Origin: Thermopetrobacter sp. TC1
Lineage (GTDB): Bacteria; Pseudomonadota; Alphaproteobacteria; Rhizobiales; Aestuariivirgaceae
DNA length: 64,000 bases
Direction of reading: 5' to 3'
Assembly: GCF_000746275.1 (NCBI RefSeq)
Contig: NZ_KN050829.1
Span: 175,827-239,826 of the forward strand
The notes beneath the pieces were generated by a model that was given only the letters and a program-made list of their open reading frames with translations, made no database searches and was not told the origin of the DNA. Position 1 is the stretch's first letter, and each line of letters starts with the position of its first letter. Shown here piece by piece: positions 1-8,316 of the stretch. The position numbers and the translations under genes are program-made.

Positions 1-1158
1 TCGCGAACTGTTCTGATGTAAATCAGCACCTTTTTCCCGGGCCTGATCGAGGTCGGATTCCGCCTGTGCATTGTCCGGATCATGCCCCTGCGCGGCATTG
101 CCCGGCGCATTGTTTTCATGATCAGGATCATGCGCATGATGGTGGTGATGGTCATGGCCATGATCGTGGGTGTGGAAATGGGCATGGTCATGGTCGTGTC
201 CGTGTCCGTGCGCGTGGGCATGCGTGTGCGTGTGCTCATGCTCATGTCCATGCCCATGCCCATGCCCGTGCTCATGCAGTCCTGTTCCGATACCTTCCAC
301 GTGATGATGATGGCTCATCTGCGGCTCGCCCACCTGATGCTCGAAGGCCGGAAGCTGCGTGCGATACTTGCACAGGGCGCAGTTCATGGCCGTATCGCCG
401 GCAAGAATGCCGCGCGCCCGCTCGATGAAGGTCTCCACCACCAGCGGATGGTCGTTCAGATAGGGCGCCTTGATGATCTCGACATCCGGATGGGCCCGTG
501 CCGCTTTGTCCGCCGCGGCATAGATGCGCTCCACCAGAATCCCGGTGAACAGAAAGTAGGGAAAGACGATGATACGCTTGAACCCCAGCCGCACCACACG
601 CTCAAGTGCCGCCCCCACCAGGGGGAAGGTCACGCCGGAATAGGCCGTTTCCGCCCAGCCGAAGCCGAAGCCTTCCAGCAGCAGGCGGGTGAGCTTGGCC
701 ACATTGGCGTTGGCATCGGGATCGGAAGAGCCACGCCCCACCACCAGCAGCAGGGTGTCATGGGCATGCACCGGCTTATCCGCCGCGGCGATCGCCTCCT
801 CGATGCGTGCCTTGGCCGCGTGAATCATCTTGGCATCCAGCCCCAGCTCCCGCGCATAGTCGATGCGAATGCCATGCTCCGCCGCATAGGCGTTCAGCAC
901 CGAGGGGATGTCATTCTTGGCATGTCCGGCGGCAAAAAGCATGCCCGGCACCGCCAGAATGCGCGTACACCCCTTTGCGCGCAGCTTGTCCAGCCCCTCG
1001 CGCAGAACGGGGCGGGCAAATTCCAGATAGCCGTGTTCCACCGGCCATTCGCCGTTCACTTTCGCGCGGATTTTGTCGGTCAGCGTGGCGAATTCCTCAA
1101 CGGCGCGTTCATCGCGGCTGCCGTGCCCGCAGATCATCAGGCCAATGGTTTCGGACAT
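1..1158 (-). CDS. cbiX: Sirohydrochlorin cobaltochelatase CbiX, long form with His-rich tail (3' end off window)
   Basis: Inserts cobalt (or another divalent metal) into sirohydrochlorin in cobalamin or siroheme synthesis in the cytoplasm. The frame opens with MSETIGLMICGHGSRD, the typical CbiX/CbiK-like start with the early catalytic histidine, and stays open to base 1, so at least 386 residues are present and the C-terminus is missing. After about 290 residues of two CbiX-like half-domains come a short Cys pair (NCALCKYR) and a long tract dominated by His alternating with Gly, Glu, Asp and Thr (about plus positions 120-320). His-rich tails are known in long CbiX proteins and are thought to hold metal. 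I saw no cobalamin riboswitch upstream. Family call firm; metal specificity inferred. Confidence 0.88.
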   Translation of the reverse strand, partial: MSETIGLMICGHGSRDERAVEEFATLTDKIRAKVNGEWPVEHGYLEFARPVLREGLDKLRAKGCTRILAVPGMLFAAGHAKNDIPSVLNAYAAEHGIRIDYARELGLDAKMIHAAKARIEEAIAAADKPVHAHDTLLLVVGRGSSDPDANANVAKLTRLLLEGFGFGWAETAYSGVTFPLVGAALERVVRLGFKRIIVFPYFLFTGILVERIYAAADKAARAHPDVEIIKAPYLNDHPLVVETFIERARGILAGDTAMNCALCKYRTQLPAFEHQVGEPQMSHHHHVEGIGTGLHEHGHGHGHGHEHEHTHTHAHAHGHGHDHDHAHFHTHDHGHDHHHHHAHDPDHENNAPGNAAQGHDPDNAQAESDLDQAREKGADLHQNSSR

Positions 1159-1531
1159 GGGACCGGTTCCTCCTTGTCTCGCACGGGGCGGCCGAGCGCT
1201 ACGGGTGCGCTGCCGCCCCAGGATGCAAGGCAGGACCGTTCGCGGAAATAGAGATCATCTGCGCAAGACAGCTTTCGGTGCCTGGGGGAAGGCGAGGGCA
1301 GGAAACGAGAGATGCGTGAAGGGCATGAAACCACCACATGAAGAAGGATGGGTATTACCTTGAAAGGAAAATGTTTTCCGATTCCTCTATGCCTCTCGCC
1401 TCTTTCCCGGCCCCCGGTTTGGGTCGGCCGCACCGAAATGCTTGGGCAGTTCCCGACAAACGGAACGCTGCTTGCGGTTTCAGGGTTTGCAGGCTTTGGG
1501 GATAGGCCCTCGCCGCGGATGCGTCAACGTC
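1159..1531. other. Intergenic stretch without a recognisable gene
   Basis: This holds the promoter side of cbiX and the 3' flank of the HAD gene. Reading frames crossing it on both strands lack family resemblance and look like GC-driven chance ORFs. I looked for the conserved boxes of a cobalamin riboswitch on the minus strand and did not find them. No tRNA, strong terminator or clear promoter was seen. Confidence 0.5.
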
Positions 1532-2332
1532 TCATCCTGCCGCGCCGGGATAAGCAGGGGAAATGCGCGGCACAAGCGCTATGGCTTCAACAACGTCCGC
1601 CACCACATGATCGCAAATGCGCCGCAGCGTTGCCTCATCCGAGGTGCCATCGCGCACGCCGATGAAGAGGGCGCAGCCGGCCGCCCGCGCCATCTCGGCA
1701 TCATGGGGACTGTCGCCGATCACCGCCATGTGTTCGGGCGCAACCGCAAGTTTCTTCGCGATGGCATGCACAGGGTCAGCGGCCGGTTTCGGGCGCGCCA
1801 CGGCATCGAAGCCCACCACATGATCGATGAGATCCGCAATGCCAAACAGTCGCGTCATGCGCCGTGCCGAAGCGGTGGTGTCATTGGTGGCGATGGCAAG
1901 GCGGATCCCGCGCGCTTTTAGAGCCTCCATGCCTTTGCGCATAAGCTCAAGCGCACAGGCCGGCACCGGATCGGTCGTTTCGCAAAGACGGGCCATGCGC
2001 GCGAGAAATGCCTCTTTTTTCTCCTGTGAGGCCGAGCCGAACCAGGCGGTGAGCAGCTCGTCATTGGTGCCCACCGCCCAGATCGATCCAGGCGCAAAAT
2101 CATCCTGCGCCGGCCGATAGCCCACCTTCATCAGAAGAGCGCGCGCCTTCTCCTCGTCGCCTTCCGCCACGTCCAGCGCCACCCGTTTGATCAGCGGTGT
2201 CCATGTGCGCTGAAAATCGACGAGAACGCCATCCTTGTCGAAAATGACGGCGCGGATGAACGGTTTGCTCTGGCCTTCTGCATGCACCGGCCGTTTGCCC
2301 CCGTCTTTCGTGCTCACGTCTTGGGCGACCAA
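1532..2332 (-). CDS. HAD-family hydrolase (phosphoglycolate phosphatase-like)
   Basis: A 266-residue HAD-superfamily phosphatase. Motif I is FDKDGVLVDF at about residue 31 (two nucleophile/acid aspartates), motif II is IATNDT near 150, the conserved lysine is in VARPKPAADP, and motif IV is GDSPHDAEMA near 205. The helical insert between motifs I and II makes it a C1-cap, phosphoglycolate phosphatase-like member; the substrate cannot be told. Its ATG lies 19 bases inside the 3' end of the upstream nitroreductase on the same strand, so the two are probably translationally coupled. A downstream ATG could be used instead, since the first 25 residues are poorly conserved in type. Confidence 0.85.
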   Translation of the reverse strand: MVAQDVSTKDGGKRPVHAEGQSKPFIRAVIFDKDGVLVDFQRTWTPLIKRVALDVAEGDEEKARALLMKVGYRPAQDDFAPGSIWAVGTNDELLTAWFGSASQEKKEAFLARMARLCETTDPVPACALELMRKGMEALKARGIRLAIATNDTTASARRMTRLFGIADLIDHVVGFDAVARPKPAADPVHAIAKKLAVAPEHMAVIGDSPHDAEMARAAGCALFIGVRDGTSDEATLRRICDHVVADVVEAIALVPRISPAYPGAAG

Positions 2333-2994
2333 TAGGTGGTCAGATCCTGCCAGTAGGGACGGCGGCGGTCTTCCGCCGGCGGCGCGGCCGGGTCGCGGCT
2401 GCCGATGAAGAAAAAGCCGGCGATGAACTCATCCGTACCCAAAGCGAGCGCCTTGCGGACTTCGTCATCCTCCGCCGTCCAGCCCGAGCGCCACTGCGCG
2501 GCATATCCCATCGCCTGCGCCGCCAGCAGCAGGTTCATGCAGGCCGCGCCCACAGACATGGTCTGCTCCCATTCCGGGATCTTGGGATGCGGGCGCACCC
2601 GGCCAATGACGGCGATGACCAGCGGAATGCGCTCAAAGAGATCATATTGCGCGCGCTTGTCAAAGCCCGCGCTGTCCGGATTGAGCGCTTCCCAGCGCTC
2701 GCGCACCAGGCGGGCGAAGGCCTGCTTGGCCGGATCCCTGAACACGATGAAACGCCACGGCTCCATCTTGCCATGATCGGGCGTGCGCGCAGCAATCTCC
2801 AGCATGACGGCAAGGTCTTCCTCATCCGGCCCCGGCCCGGCAATTGCCCCTGGCTCCGTGGAGCGGCGCGTGCGCAGAAACGAGATGATATCCCGCCTGT
2901 CGTTCAGCACCTCCGGCAGCAGCTCAAAACCGCGCCGGCCGTTGCGGCTTGTGATCTCCTTTCTGGGCAGCTCCGGATAGCGTCGCGCGCTCAT
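2314..2994 (-). CDS. Nitroreductase-family flavoprotein
   Basis: A 226-residue FMN-dependent NAD(P)H oxidoreductase of the small nitroreductase fold (YdjA-like). Visible hallmarks are the N-terminal FLRTRRSTE segment that binds the FMN phosphate, ARTPDHGKMEPWRFIVF, and the C-terminal SVGAACMNLLLAAQAMGYAA helix followed by GFFFIGS. Physiological substrate unknown. It is the first gene of a two-gene unit with the HAD phosphatase, and it is divergent from the CtrA-box region at 3.1 kb. Length is normal for the family (about 190-230). Confidence 0.88.
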   Translation of the reverse strand: MSARRYPELPRKEITSRNGRRGFELLPEVLNDRRDIISFLRTRRSTEPGAIAGPGPDEEDLAVMLEIAARTPDHGKMEPWRFIVFRDPAKQAFARLVRERWEALNPDSAGFDKRAQYDLFERIPLVIAVIGRVRPHPKIPEWEQTMSVGAACMNLLLAAQAMGYAAQWRSGWTAEDDEVRKALALGTDEFIAGFFFIGSRDPAAPPAEDRRRPYWQDLTTYWSPKT

Positions 2995-3124
2995 GATTCT
3001 GCCGTGTCCTTATTGTTCGTGATCATCCTGCCGAAAAACGGGCCCTTTTGCCCGGTTCGGCGAGTGAAGGCCAAGGCAGGCGCTTCTGTCAAGCTGGGGG
3101 TATTAAGGGCAGGGGGCGCTGGCG

Positions 3125-3140
3125 TTAACCAAACGTTAAC
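3125..3140. promoter_or_regulatory. CtrA box (perfect TTAA-N7-TTAAC)
   Basis: TTAACCAAACGTTAAC matches the full CtrA consensus of alphaproteobacteria with the 7-base spacer. A further TTAACC half-site lies at 3,175-3,180. It sits between the divergent nitroreductase (start 2,994) and the terminator at 3,305, so it could control either the nitroreductase or a plus-strand transcript. Confidence 0.6.
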
Positions 3141-3337
3141 GTGGGCATTGCCAAACGCGCCCGTTCATGATTGATTAACCCTCGAATGATGCGAAGCCGG
3201 ACGGACGGGGCACAAGGGGGACGCCGGCCACGCAAGGGAACGTGAAGGAACAGGTATTCCGCGAACGCTCTCACTGTCTTCAGCAATGGTTCGGGCACTT
3301 GATCAGAGCCGCCTTCTTTCAAGGCGGCTCTCTTTTT
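3141..3337 (+). ncRNA. Candidate CtrA-controlled small RNA ending at an intrinsic terminator
   Basis: No gene is recognisable between the CtrA box at 3,125 and the strong plus-strand terminator at 3,305-3,337, yet a terminator of that quality implies a transcript reading rightward. Longest plus-strand frames there are short; one GTG frame starting near 3,242 would run through the terminator to about 3,382 and encode roughly 46 residues with no family look. The interval contains a GC stem near 3,195-3,230. The 5' end is unknown; about 160-200 nt is my estimate. Confidence 0.35.
3305..3337 (+). terminator. Strong rho-independent terminator
   Basis: AGAGCCGCCTT and AAGGCGGCTCT form a perfect 11-bp stem around a 5-base loop, followed by CTTTTT. 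The T-run is only on the plus strand, so it ends a rightward transcript although no rightward gene lies upstream. Confidence 0.85.
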
Positions 3338-3382
3338 GCGCGATTTCCGCTTGTCGCTCAAGGCCTTGCCAGGAACTTTTGA

Positions 3383-3953
3383 ATCAATTCCCACACAACA
3401 CGACACAAAATGGCCCGCTTCCGCAATCACCCCGTCGATCAGCGAAATTCAGGATGCATGATGTTGCCGTCAAATCGACCGAGGAAAAAAGACTTTCCAT
3501 GAGCTGGGCGTTAGTTGCTTAACTTATTGATAAATAAAAAGTAAAAGGTCATCAACTCAGTTGCCCTTGATATTCCTTTCACTCATGAAGCACCGCTTTT
3601 CCCTCCCCCTGGTAGGGGGGGCAGGGAGGGGGCGGGCGGCAACCTCATGAGCCTGTGGCCCGACCCCCTCCCGGCGCTTCGCGCCGACCTCCCCCTATCA
3701 GGGGGAGGTTAGGATCAAGCGCTCTTCCTGCCTGCCGCCTGCTGCACTGGGACTAATTTAGCTTCTGACGACAAGTGTTTGTTTAATTCATTGAAAACCA
3801 TAGGAAAACGTCATTGACGGCCTTGCCTGTCCCGGGCTTGAACCGGGATCCCGGCAATCCAGGGCCAGGAATGAGGCGGGTTTGGATGCAATGGCTTATG
3901 CCGGAGTGACAGGAAAGATGGCAGCGTTGTGTCGCGAAGGAGTGATCAGTTCC
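3383..3953. mobile_element. Composite transposon-like repeat (553 bp) with 9-bp target duplication
   Basis: The left end at 3,392-3,406 (CACACAACACGACAC) and right end at 3,929-3,944 (GTGTCGCGAAGGAGTG) match the terminal inverted repeats of the small elements at 21.2 and 60.2 kb. Flanking bases are ATCAATTCC (3,383-3,391) and ATCAGTTCC (3,945-3,953), a 9-bp duplication with one mismatch. Inside are a unit shared with 41.5-41.6 kb (3,449-3,535), GC palindromes (3,601-3,708) and a unit shared with 41.44-41.52 kb (3,809-3,878). No transposase gene is inside, so it is non-autonomous and looks like a site of repeated insertion. Confidence 0.65.
3601..3708. repeat. Cluster of GC palindromes (REP/RPE-like)
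   Basis: Three hairpins follow each other: a C5/G5 stem in 3,601-3,620, GGCGCTTCGCGCC at 3,673-3,685, and CCTCCCCC-TATCA-GGGGGAGG at 3,688-3,708. This combination resembles intergenic palindromes widespread in alphaproteobacterial genomes. They lie inside the composite element and interrupt a unit that is contiguous at 41.5 kb. Confidence 0.6.
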
Positions 3954-3986
3954 TTTCCCAAGTCGTCGTTACCTGGCTTGCTGGCC

Positions 3987-4598
3987 TTAAGCGCCCGTCC
4001 AGCGGCCGCCGGCATCGTCTGGCACCGCAAGCCCCAGAAGCGACAGTGCCCGCGAAACCGAATGCCGCACCATTTCCGCAATGCTTGCCGGGCGGGCATA
4101 GAGCGCCGGCACCGGCGGAAAGATCACCGCCCCCGCCTTACAGGCGAGCGCCATGCTGCGGATGTGCCCGGCATGCAGCGGCGTTTCCCGCACCATGAGA
4201 ACAAGCGGCCGCCGTTCCTTTAGGGTCACGTCCGCGGCCCGGATCAACAGATTGTCGGCCAGATGGCGGGCGATAGCCGACAGCGTGCGCACAGAGCAGG
4301 GCGCCACGATCATGCCATGCACCGGAAAACTGCCAGAGGCGACGGGCGCGGCGAGATCGGCGTTGTCATGCACCACATCGGCAAGCGAAAGAATGGTTTC
4401 AAGCGGCTCATCAAGTTCCAGCGCCATGGTGCGGCGCGCCCCCTCGCTGATGATGAGATGGCTTTCCACCTCCGGCATGGCGCGCAAGAGTTTGAGCGCC
4501 TCAACCCCATAGAGCGCACCGGAAGCGCCACTGATGCCAACGATGATGCGTTTGCGCTCCGCCTGTTTGCTCATGGGAGTGCTTCCCTTCGTGTTCAT
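3987..4598 (-). CDS. ubiX: Flavin prenyltransferase UbiX
   Basis: Makes prenylated FMN from FMN and dimethylallyl phosphate, the cofactor that UbiD needs. The 203 residues carry the flavin-binding GISGASGA near the N-terminus, the PCSVRTLSAIA segment in the middle and VRETPLHAGHIRSM in the last third, all standard for UbiX. The ATG overlaps the stop of ubiD by four bases (ATGA), so the two are an operon. A second ATG eight codons in has a GAAGGGA ribosome site nearby and may be the true start. Next to ubiD and opposite ubiTUV, its job is in ubiquinone synthesis. Confidence 0.95.
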   Translation of the reverse strand: MNTKGSTPMSKQAERKRIIVGISGASGALYGVEALKLLRAMPEVESHLIISEGARRTMALELDEPLETILSLADVVHDNADLAAPVASGSFPVHGMIVAPCSVRTLSAIARHLADNLLIRAADVTLKERRPLVLMVRETPLHAGHIRSMALACKAGAVIFPPVPALYARPASIAEMVRHSVSRALSLLGLAVPDDAGGRWTGA

Positions 4599-6184
4599 GG
4601 TGCGCCCCTGCTCTTTGTGCGCCGCTTATCCTCGCGCAAGGGCGAATGCGCCCGTGATGCCGCAAACGGATCCCCTTTCCGCAAGCTCAGGTTCAGCGCA
4701 TCGATCAGGGCATCGACACGGCGCTCAACGGCGGCATCCATCTTCAGCACACGCCCCCATGCGCGATCGGTCTCCGCTCCGATCTTGGTCGTGGCATCGA
4801 TCCCCATCTTGCCGCCCAGCCCTTCGCGGGGCGAGGCGAAATCCAGCGCATCAATGGGCGTATCGGACAGGGTTATGAGATCACGCGACGGATCAAAGCG
4901 CGTGGAGACCGCCCACATCACGTCATCCCAGCTGCGGGCGTCGATGTCGTCATCCACCACGATCAGCAGCTTGGTATAGGAAAACTGCGGCAGCACGCTC
5001 CACAGCCCCAGCATCAGGCGGCGGGCATGCCCGGGATAGGCCTTGCGAATGCTGGCCACGCCGATGCGATAGGAGCAGCCCTCCGGCGGCAGCCAGAAAT
5101 CGACGATTTCCGGAAAGTGCTGCTGCAAAAGCGGCAGGAACACATCATTGAGAGCGGCGGCCATCACCGAGGGCTCATCCGGCGGCCGCCCCGTGTAGGT
5201 GGTGAGATAGAGCGGATCGCTGCGCAGGGTGATGGCGCTGATGTGCATCACCGGATAGGGGGCGGCGGCGTTGTAATAGCCGGTGTGATCGCCATAGGGG
5301 CCTTCCATGGCCTCTTCCGAGATCGACACCCGCCCCTCCAGCACGATTTCGGCCGATGCCGGCACCAGCATCGGCTGACTCACCGCCGGCGCCAGCCTGC
5401 CGCGCCCGCCGCGCAAGAGCCCGGCAAAGGCATATTCGCCCACCGTTTCCGGCACAGGGGTGACTGCGGCCATGATCGTGGCGGGATCGGCCCCGATTGC
5501 CACCGCGATTGGCATGTCCTCGCCCGCCGCCTGCCAGGTGCGGAAATGCTGCGCGCCGCCGCGATGGGCCAGCCAGCGCACGATCGCCTTGTCAGGCCCC
5601 AGCACCTGCATGCGATAAACGCCGAGATTGTAGGCGGCGGGATCGTTGGCGTCGCTGCCATGGGCGCGCGTGATCACCAGCGGCCAGGTGATCAGCGGCG
5701 CCGGTTCCCCGGGCCAGCAGGTCTGCACCGGCAGCCGGGAAAGATCGACATCGGAATTTTTCCAGATCACCACCTGAGAGGGCGCCCGCCGCACGATGCG
5801 CGGCCGCGAGGAGAGAAGCGCCCGGATCAGGTTCATGCCCTCGCCGGCAGCACCCTTGCCCCGCGGTGGCCTGGGCTGGCGCAGGACGGCAAGCGTCCTG
5901 CCCAGGTCGCGCAAGGCATCAGGCTCAACGCCAAGAGCCCAGGCCGTGCGCTCCACCGTGCCGAAGGGATTGATCACCACCGGCATGGCGTCACACTGGC
6001 CGTTCCCGGTCTTCACCGCCTGCAGAATGGCCGCAGGCCCGCCCGCCGCGATCAGGCGCCTGTGCAGTTCGGTGATCTCTAGCTGCGCTGAAATCGGCGA
6101 ATCGATGCGCACAAGCTGGCCCTTGTCCTCAAGGAAGGAGAGAAAGGCACGCAGATCATCAAACCGGGGCAGGGTGCGGCGCAT
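4595..6184 (-). CDS. ubiD: UbiD-family 3-octaprenyl-4-hydroxybenzoate decarboxylase
   Basis: Prenyl-FMN-dependent decarboxylase of the polyprenyl-hydroxybenzoate intermediate in ubiquinone synthesis. At 529 residues it is close to the family norm (about 490-520). It starts with RFDDLRAFLSFLEDKGQL, has the metal/phosphate-binding middle with YNLGVYRMQ, the family signature EGPYGDHTGYY around residue 300, and DDDID plus the GGKMGIDATTK segment near the C-terminus. It precedes and overlaps ubiX. Its promoter faces that of ubiT across a 244-bp region with an FNR/FixK-like box. Confidence 0.95.
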   Translation of the reverse strand: MRRTLPRFDDLRAFLSFLEDKGQLVRIDSPISAQLEITELHRRLIAAGGPAAILQAVKTGNGQCDAMPVVINPFGTVERTAWALGVEPDALRDLGRTLAVLRQPRPPRGKGAAGEGMNLIRALLSSRPRIVRRAPSQVVIWKNSDVDLSRLPVQTCWPGEPAPLITWPLVITRAHGSDANDPAAYNLGVYRMQVLGPDKAIVRWLAHRGGAQHFRTWQAAGEDMPIAVAIGADPATIMAAVTPVPETVGEYAFAGLLRGGRGRLAPAVSQPMLVPASAEIVLEGRVSISEEAMEGPYGDHTGYYNAAAPYPVMHISAITLRSDPLYLTTYTGRPPDEPSVMAAALNDVFLPLLQQHFPEIVDFWLPPEGCSYRIGVASIRKAYPGHARRLMLGLWSVLPQFSYTKLLIVVDDDIDARSWDDVMWAVSTRFDPSRDLITLSDTPIDALDFASPREGLGGKMGIDATTKIGAETDRAWGRVLKMDAAVERRVDALIDALNLSLRKGDPFAASRAHSPLREDKRRTKSRGAP

Positions 6185-6294
6185 GAGAAAGGCTCAATTG
6201 TCAAGGCTCAGACGTCATTATGTGAGAAGAGGCGATGTTGCAGCCTAATCAGGCCACAACGGCCCATGCATGATCCGCCAAAACCGCGCATTCA

Positions 6295-6308
6295 ATGACG
6301 TGCGTCAA
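6295..6308. promoter_or_regulatory. Candidate FNR/FixK anaerobox between ubiD and ubiT
   Basis: ATGAC-GTGC-GTCAA (reverse strand TTGAC-GCAC-GTCAT) fits the FNR/FixK pattern TTGAY-N4-RTCAA with one mismatch. It lies 121 bases before ubiT and 111 before ubiD. Anaerobic control would suit the ubiTUV genes, which serve oxygen-independent ubiquinone synthesis. One mismatch and no clear -10 at the right distance keep this tentative. Confidence 0.4.
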
Positions 6309-6428
6309 GCTCTTCACGCTTGACCCGCCCGCATCCTCTGCCGAAAACCGCATGAGAGACCGCCCCCAAGTGACCGGGCGGATATTCTGGCTATAAGTGC
6401 CACAGGGAAGGATGGGGGAACGCCTTCA

Positions 6429-7100
6429 ATGCTTGATGATCTCTATCCACCCCCGGGCGGGAAAGCGCAGACAGGGCCAGGCGATGCGCTCGATGGCGCG
6501 CCCGAGGCCCGCAGCGAAAACCAAAAGCCCTTGCGCCTGCCCGGCCTTGTCAGGCGCCTGCCGCCGCCTCCGGGCTTTCTCATGGCGCCGCTCCTGCAGG
6601 CTTTCGTGACGTCGCTTCTGAAGCGGCATCCGGAGATGTTCGAGCGGCTTGGCGATTATGGCGAGCGCCGTTTTCTCATCGATCCCGTCGATCTGCCTTT
6701 CGTGCTCATGCTGGTGCCCTCGCCGAAGCGACCGCTGCTTATCATGAAAAACCGCGGCGCGCCGGTGCCGTGGCAGGCGGCGGTGCGCGGGCCTGCGCTC
6801 GCTCTTCTCGCCATGGCCCAGGGCGAGGCCGATGGCGATGCCCTGTTTTTTACCCGGGATATCGTCATCGAGGGCGATACCGAGGCGGTACTGGCCCTGC
6901 GCAATGCGCTCGATGATGCCGCACTTGATCTTTTCGAGGAATTCGAGGCCGCTTTCGGCCCGCTTTCCGGGGCCATGCGGCGGCTGCGTCCGGCGGCCGT
7001 TGCCCTGTTTGAGGGGCTGCGCCGGGCGCTCACGCAGCTTGAGCGGCTCAAGGCCGGGGCGGATACACAAAATGGCGATAAGGCCACGGCCCGCGCCTGA
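6429..7100 (+). CDS. ubiT: UbiT-like SCP2 sterol-carrier domain lipid-binding protein
   Basis: A 223-residue SCP2-domain protein. UbiT binds the hydrophobic ubiquinone intermediates and is required with UbiU and UbiV for O2-independent hydroxylation. The SCP2 region spans roughly residues 55-160 (ERRFLIDPVDLPFVLMLVP, then FTRDIVIEGDTEAVLALRNALDD, a typical SCP2 C-terminal stretch). A disordered 50-residue N-terminus rich in Pro and Gly precedes it. A GGGGGAA ribosome site stands nine bases before the ATG. ubiU follows after 92 bases on the same strand, which strongly supports the assignment over a generic SCP2 protein. Confidence 0.85.
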   Translation: MLDDLYPPPGGKAQTGPGDALDGAPEARSENQKPLRLPGLVRRLPPPPGFLMAPLLQAFVTSLLKRHPEMFERLGDYGERRFLIDPVDLPFVLMLVPSPKRPLLIMKNRGAPVPWQAAVRGPALALLAMAQGEADGDALFFTRDIVIEGDTEAVLALRNALDDAALDLFEEFEAAFGPLSGAMRRLRPAAVALFEGLRRALTQLERLKAGADTQNGDKATARA

Positions 7101-7192
7101 GGTTTTTCAAGCACCATGTATCACTGAAAGAGGACAGACAGGGGCATGGCCCAAACGCATCGTGAGAGGAAAGAGGGAGAACAGGCAGGTTC

Positions 7193-8236
7193 ATGACCAT
7201 CAACGCCGCAGCTAGCCAACAGAAGCACCCGGGCGGAAAACCGGCGCTGGAGCTTGTTTGCCCGGCGGGAACGCCGGCGGCCCTGCGCGATGCGGTGGAT
7301 GCCGGGGCCCATGCCGTCTATTGCGGCTTTCGTGACGAGACCAATGCCCGCAACTTTCCCGGCCTCAATTTCTCCCGCGCGGAACTGGAAGACGGCATCG
7401 CCTATGCCCACGCGCGCGGGGCAAAGGTTTTGGTGGCCATCAACACCTTTGCCCAGGCCGGGCGTGAGGACCTCTGGCAGCGGGCGGTGGATGATGCCGT
7501 TGCCGCCGGTGCCGATGCCCTCATCCTTGCCGATCTGGGCGTGCTCGCCTACGCCGCTGAAGCCCATCCCGCGCAGCGTCTGCATCTGTCGGTGCAGGCC
7601 TCGGCTTCCACGCCGGAGGCGATCAACTTCCTCATCGAGCGCTATGGCATCAAGCGCGTGGTGCTGCCGCGCGTGCTGACCCTGCCGGAAATCGCCGATC
7701 TCAATCGCGAGATCGCCTGCGAAACGGAAGTCTTCGTCTTCGGGGGCTTGTGTGTCATGGCCGAGGGGCGCTGTCTGCTCTCTTCTTACGCCACCGGCAA
7801 GTCGCCCAACATGAACGGTGTCTGTTCGCCGCCTTCGCATGTTGCCTATCGCGAGGAGGCCGACGGCGCTCTCGTCTCCCGCCTGGGGGATTTCACCATC
7901 AACCGCTTCGCACCCGGCGAGAAGGCGGGCTATCCCACCCTGTGCAAGGGCCGTTTCGAGGTGGCCGGCCGGCCTTTCTACGTCTTTGAGGAACCCACCA
8001 GCCTCAACGCCGCCTCGCTCTTGCGCGAGCTTGTCAATGCCGGCGTCACCGCCCTGAAGATCGAGGGCCGCCAGCGCTCGCGCGCCTATGTGCGTAAGGT
8101 GGTGAGCGATTTTCGCCGCGCTGTTGATGCGCTGGGCACCGGCGGCGAACCGGCAGCGGCCGCAACCGATGCCTTGTCCGATCTCAGCGAGGGCAGCCGC
8201 CAGACGGAAGGGGTTTATCGCAAGACATGGCGCTAG
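7193..8236 (+). CDS. ubiU: UbiU, U32 peptidase-like O2-independent ubiquinone hydroxylation protein
   Basis: UbiU pairs with UbiV as an iron-sulfur complex that hydroxylates ubiquinone precursors without oxygen, using prephenate as oxygen donor in studied bacteria. The 347 residues have the U32 opening ELVCPAGTPAALRDAVDAGA, YCGFRDETNARNF, and the four-cysteine set for a 4Fe-4S cluster: LCVMAEGRC, GVCSPP and TLCKGR. The ending KIEGRQRSRAYV is standard for U32. The stop overlaps an upstream extension of the next frame, but ubiV probably begins 80 bases later. Confidence 0.93.
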   Translation: MTINAAASQQKHPGGKPALELVCPAGTPAALRDAVDAGAHAVYCGFRDETNARNFPGLNFSRAELEDGIAYAHARGAKVLVAINTFAQAGREDLWQRAVDDAVAAGADALILADLGVLAYAAEAHPAQRLHLSVQASASTPEAINFLIERYGIKRVVLPRVLTLPEIADLNREIACETEVFVFGGLCVMAEGRCLLSSYATGKSPNMNGVCSPPSHVAYREEADGALVSRLGDFTINRFAPGEKAGYPTLCKGRFEVAGRPFYVFEEPTSLNAASLLRELVNAGVTALKIEGRQRSRAYVRKVVSDFRRAVDALGTGGEPAAAATDALSDLSEGSRQTEGVYRKTWR

Positions 8237-8316
8237 GCGGCTGGAAGAACAGGGCCGGAGGGCAACGCCGCAAGCCTGTGAAAAAACAAGCGGAGCAAAC
8301 AAGGAACAAGAACACC

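Noticed and set aside
82..1251. 389-codon plus-strand frame at the left edge
   Set aside because: It is the antisense of cbiX; its Met/Val/Arg-rich start mirrors the His codons. The minus frame has clear CbiX motifs and is open to base 1.
1159..1440. Cobalamin riboswitch upstream of cbiX
   Set aside because: I looked on the minus strand for the conserved boxes and did not find them.
3125..3430. 101-codon minus-strand frame in the gap after the nitroreductase
   Set aside because: No family likeness, and it covers the CtrA box, the terminator and a repeat end.
3601..3708. CRISPR-like repeats
   Set aside because: The repeats are palindromes of different sequence without regular spacers; no cas genes are in the window.
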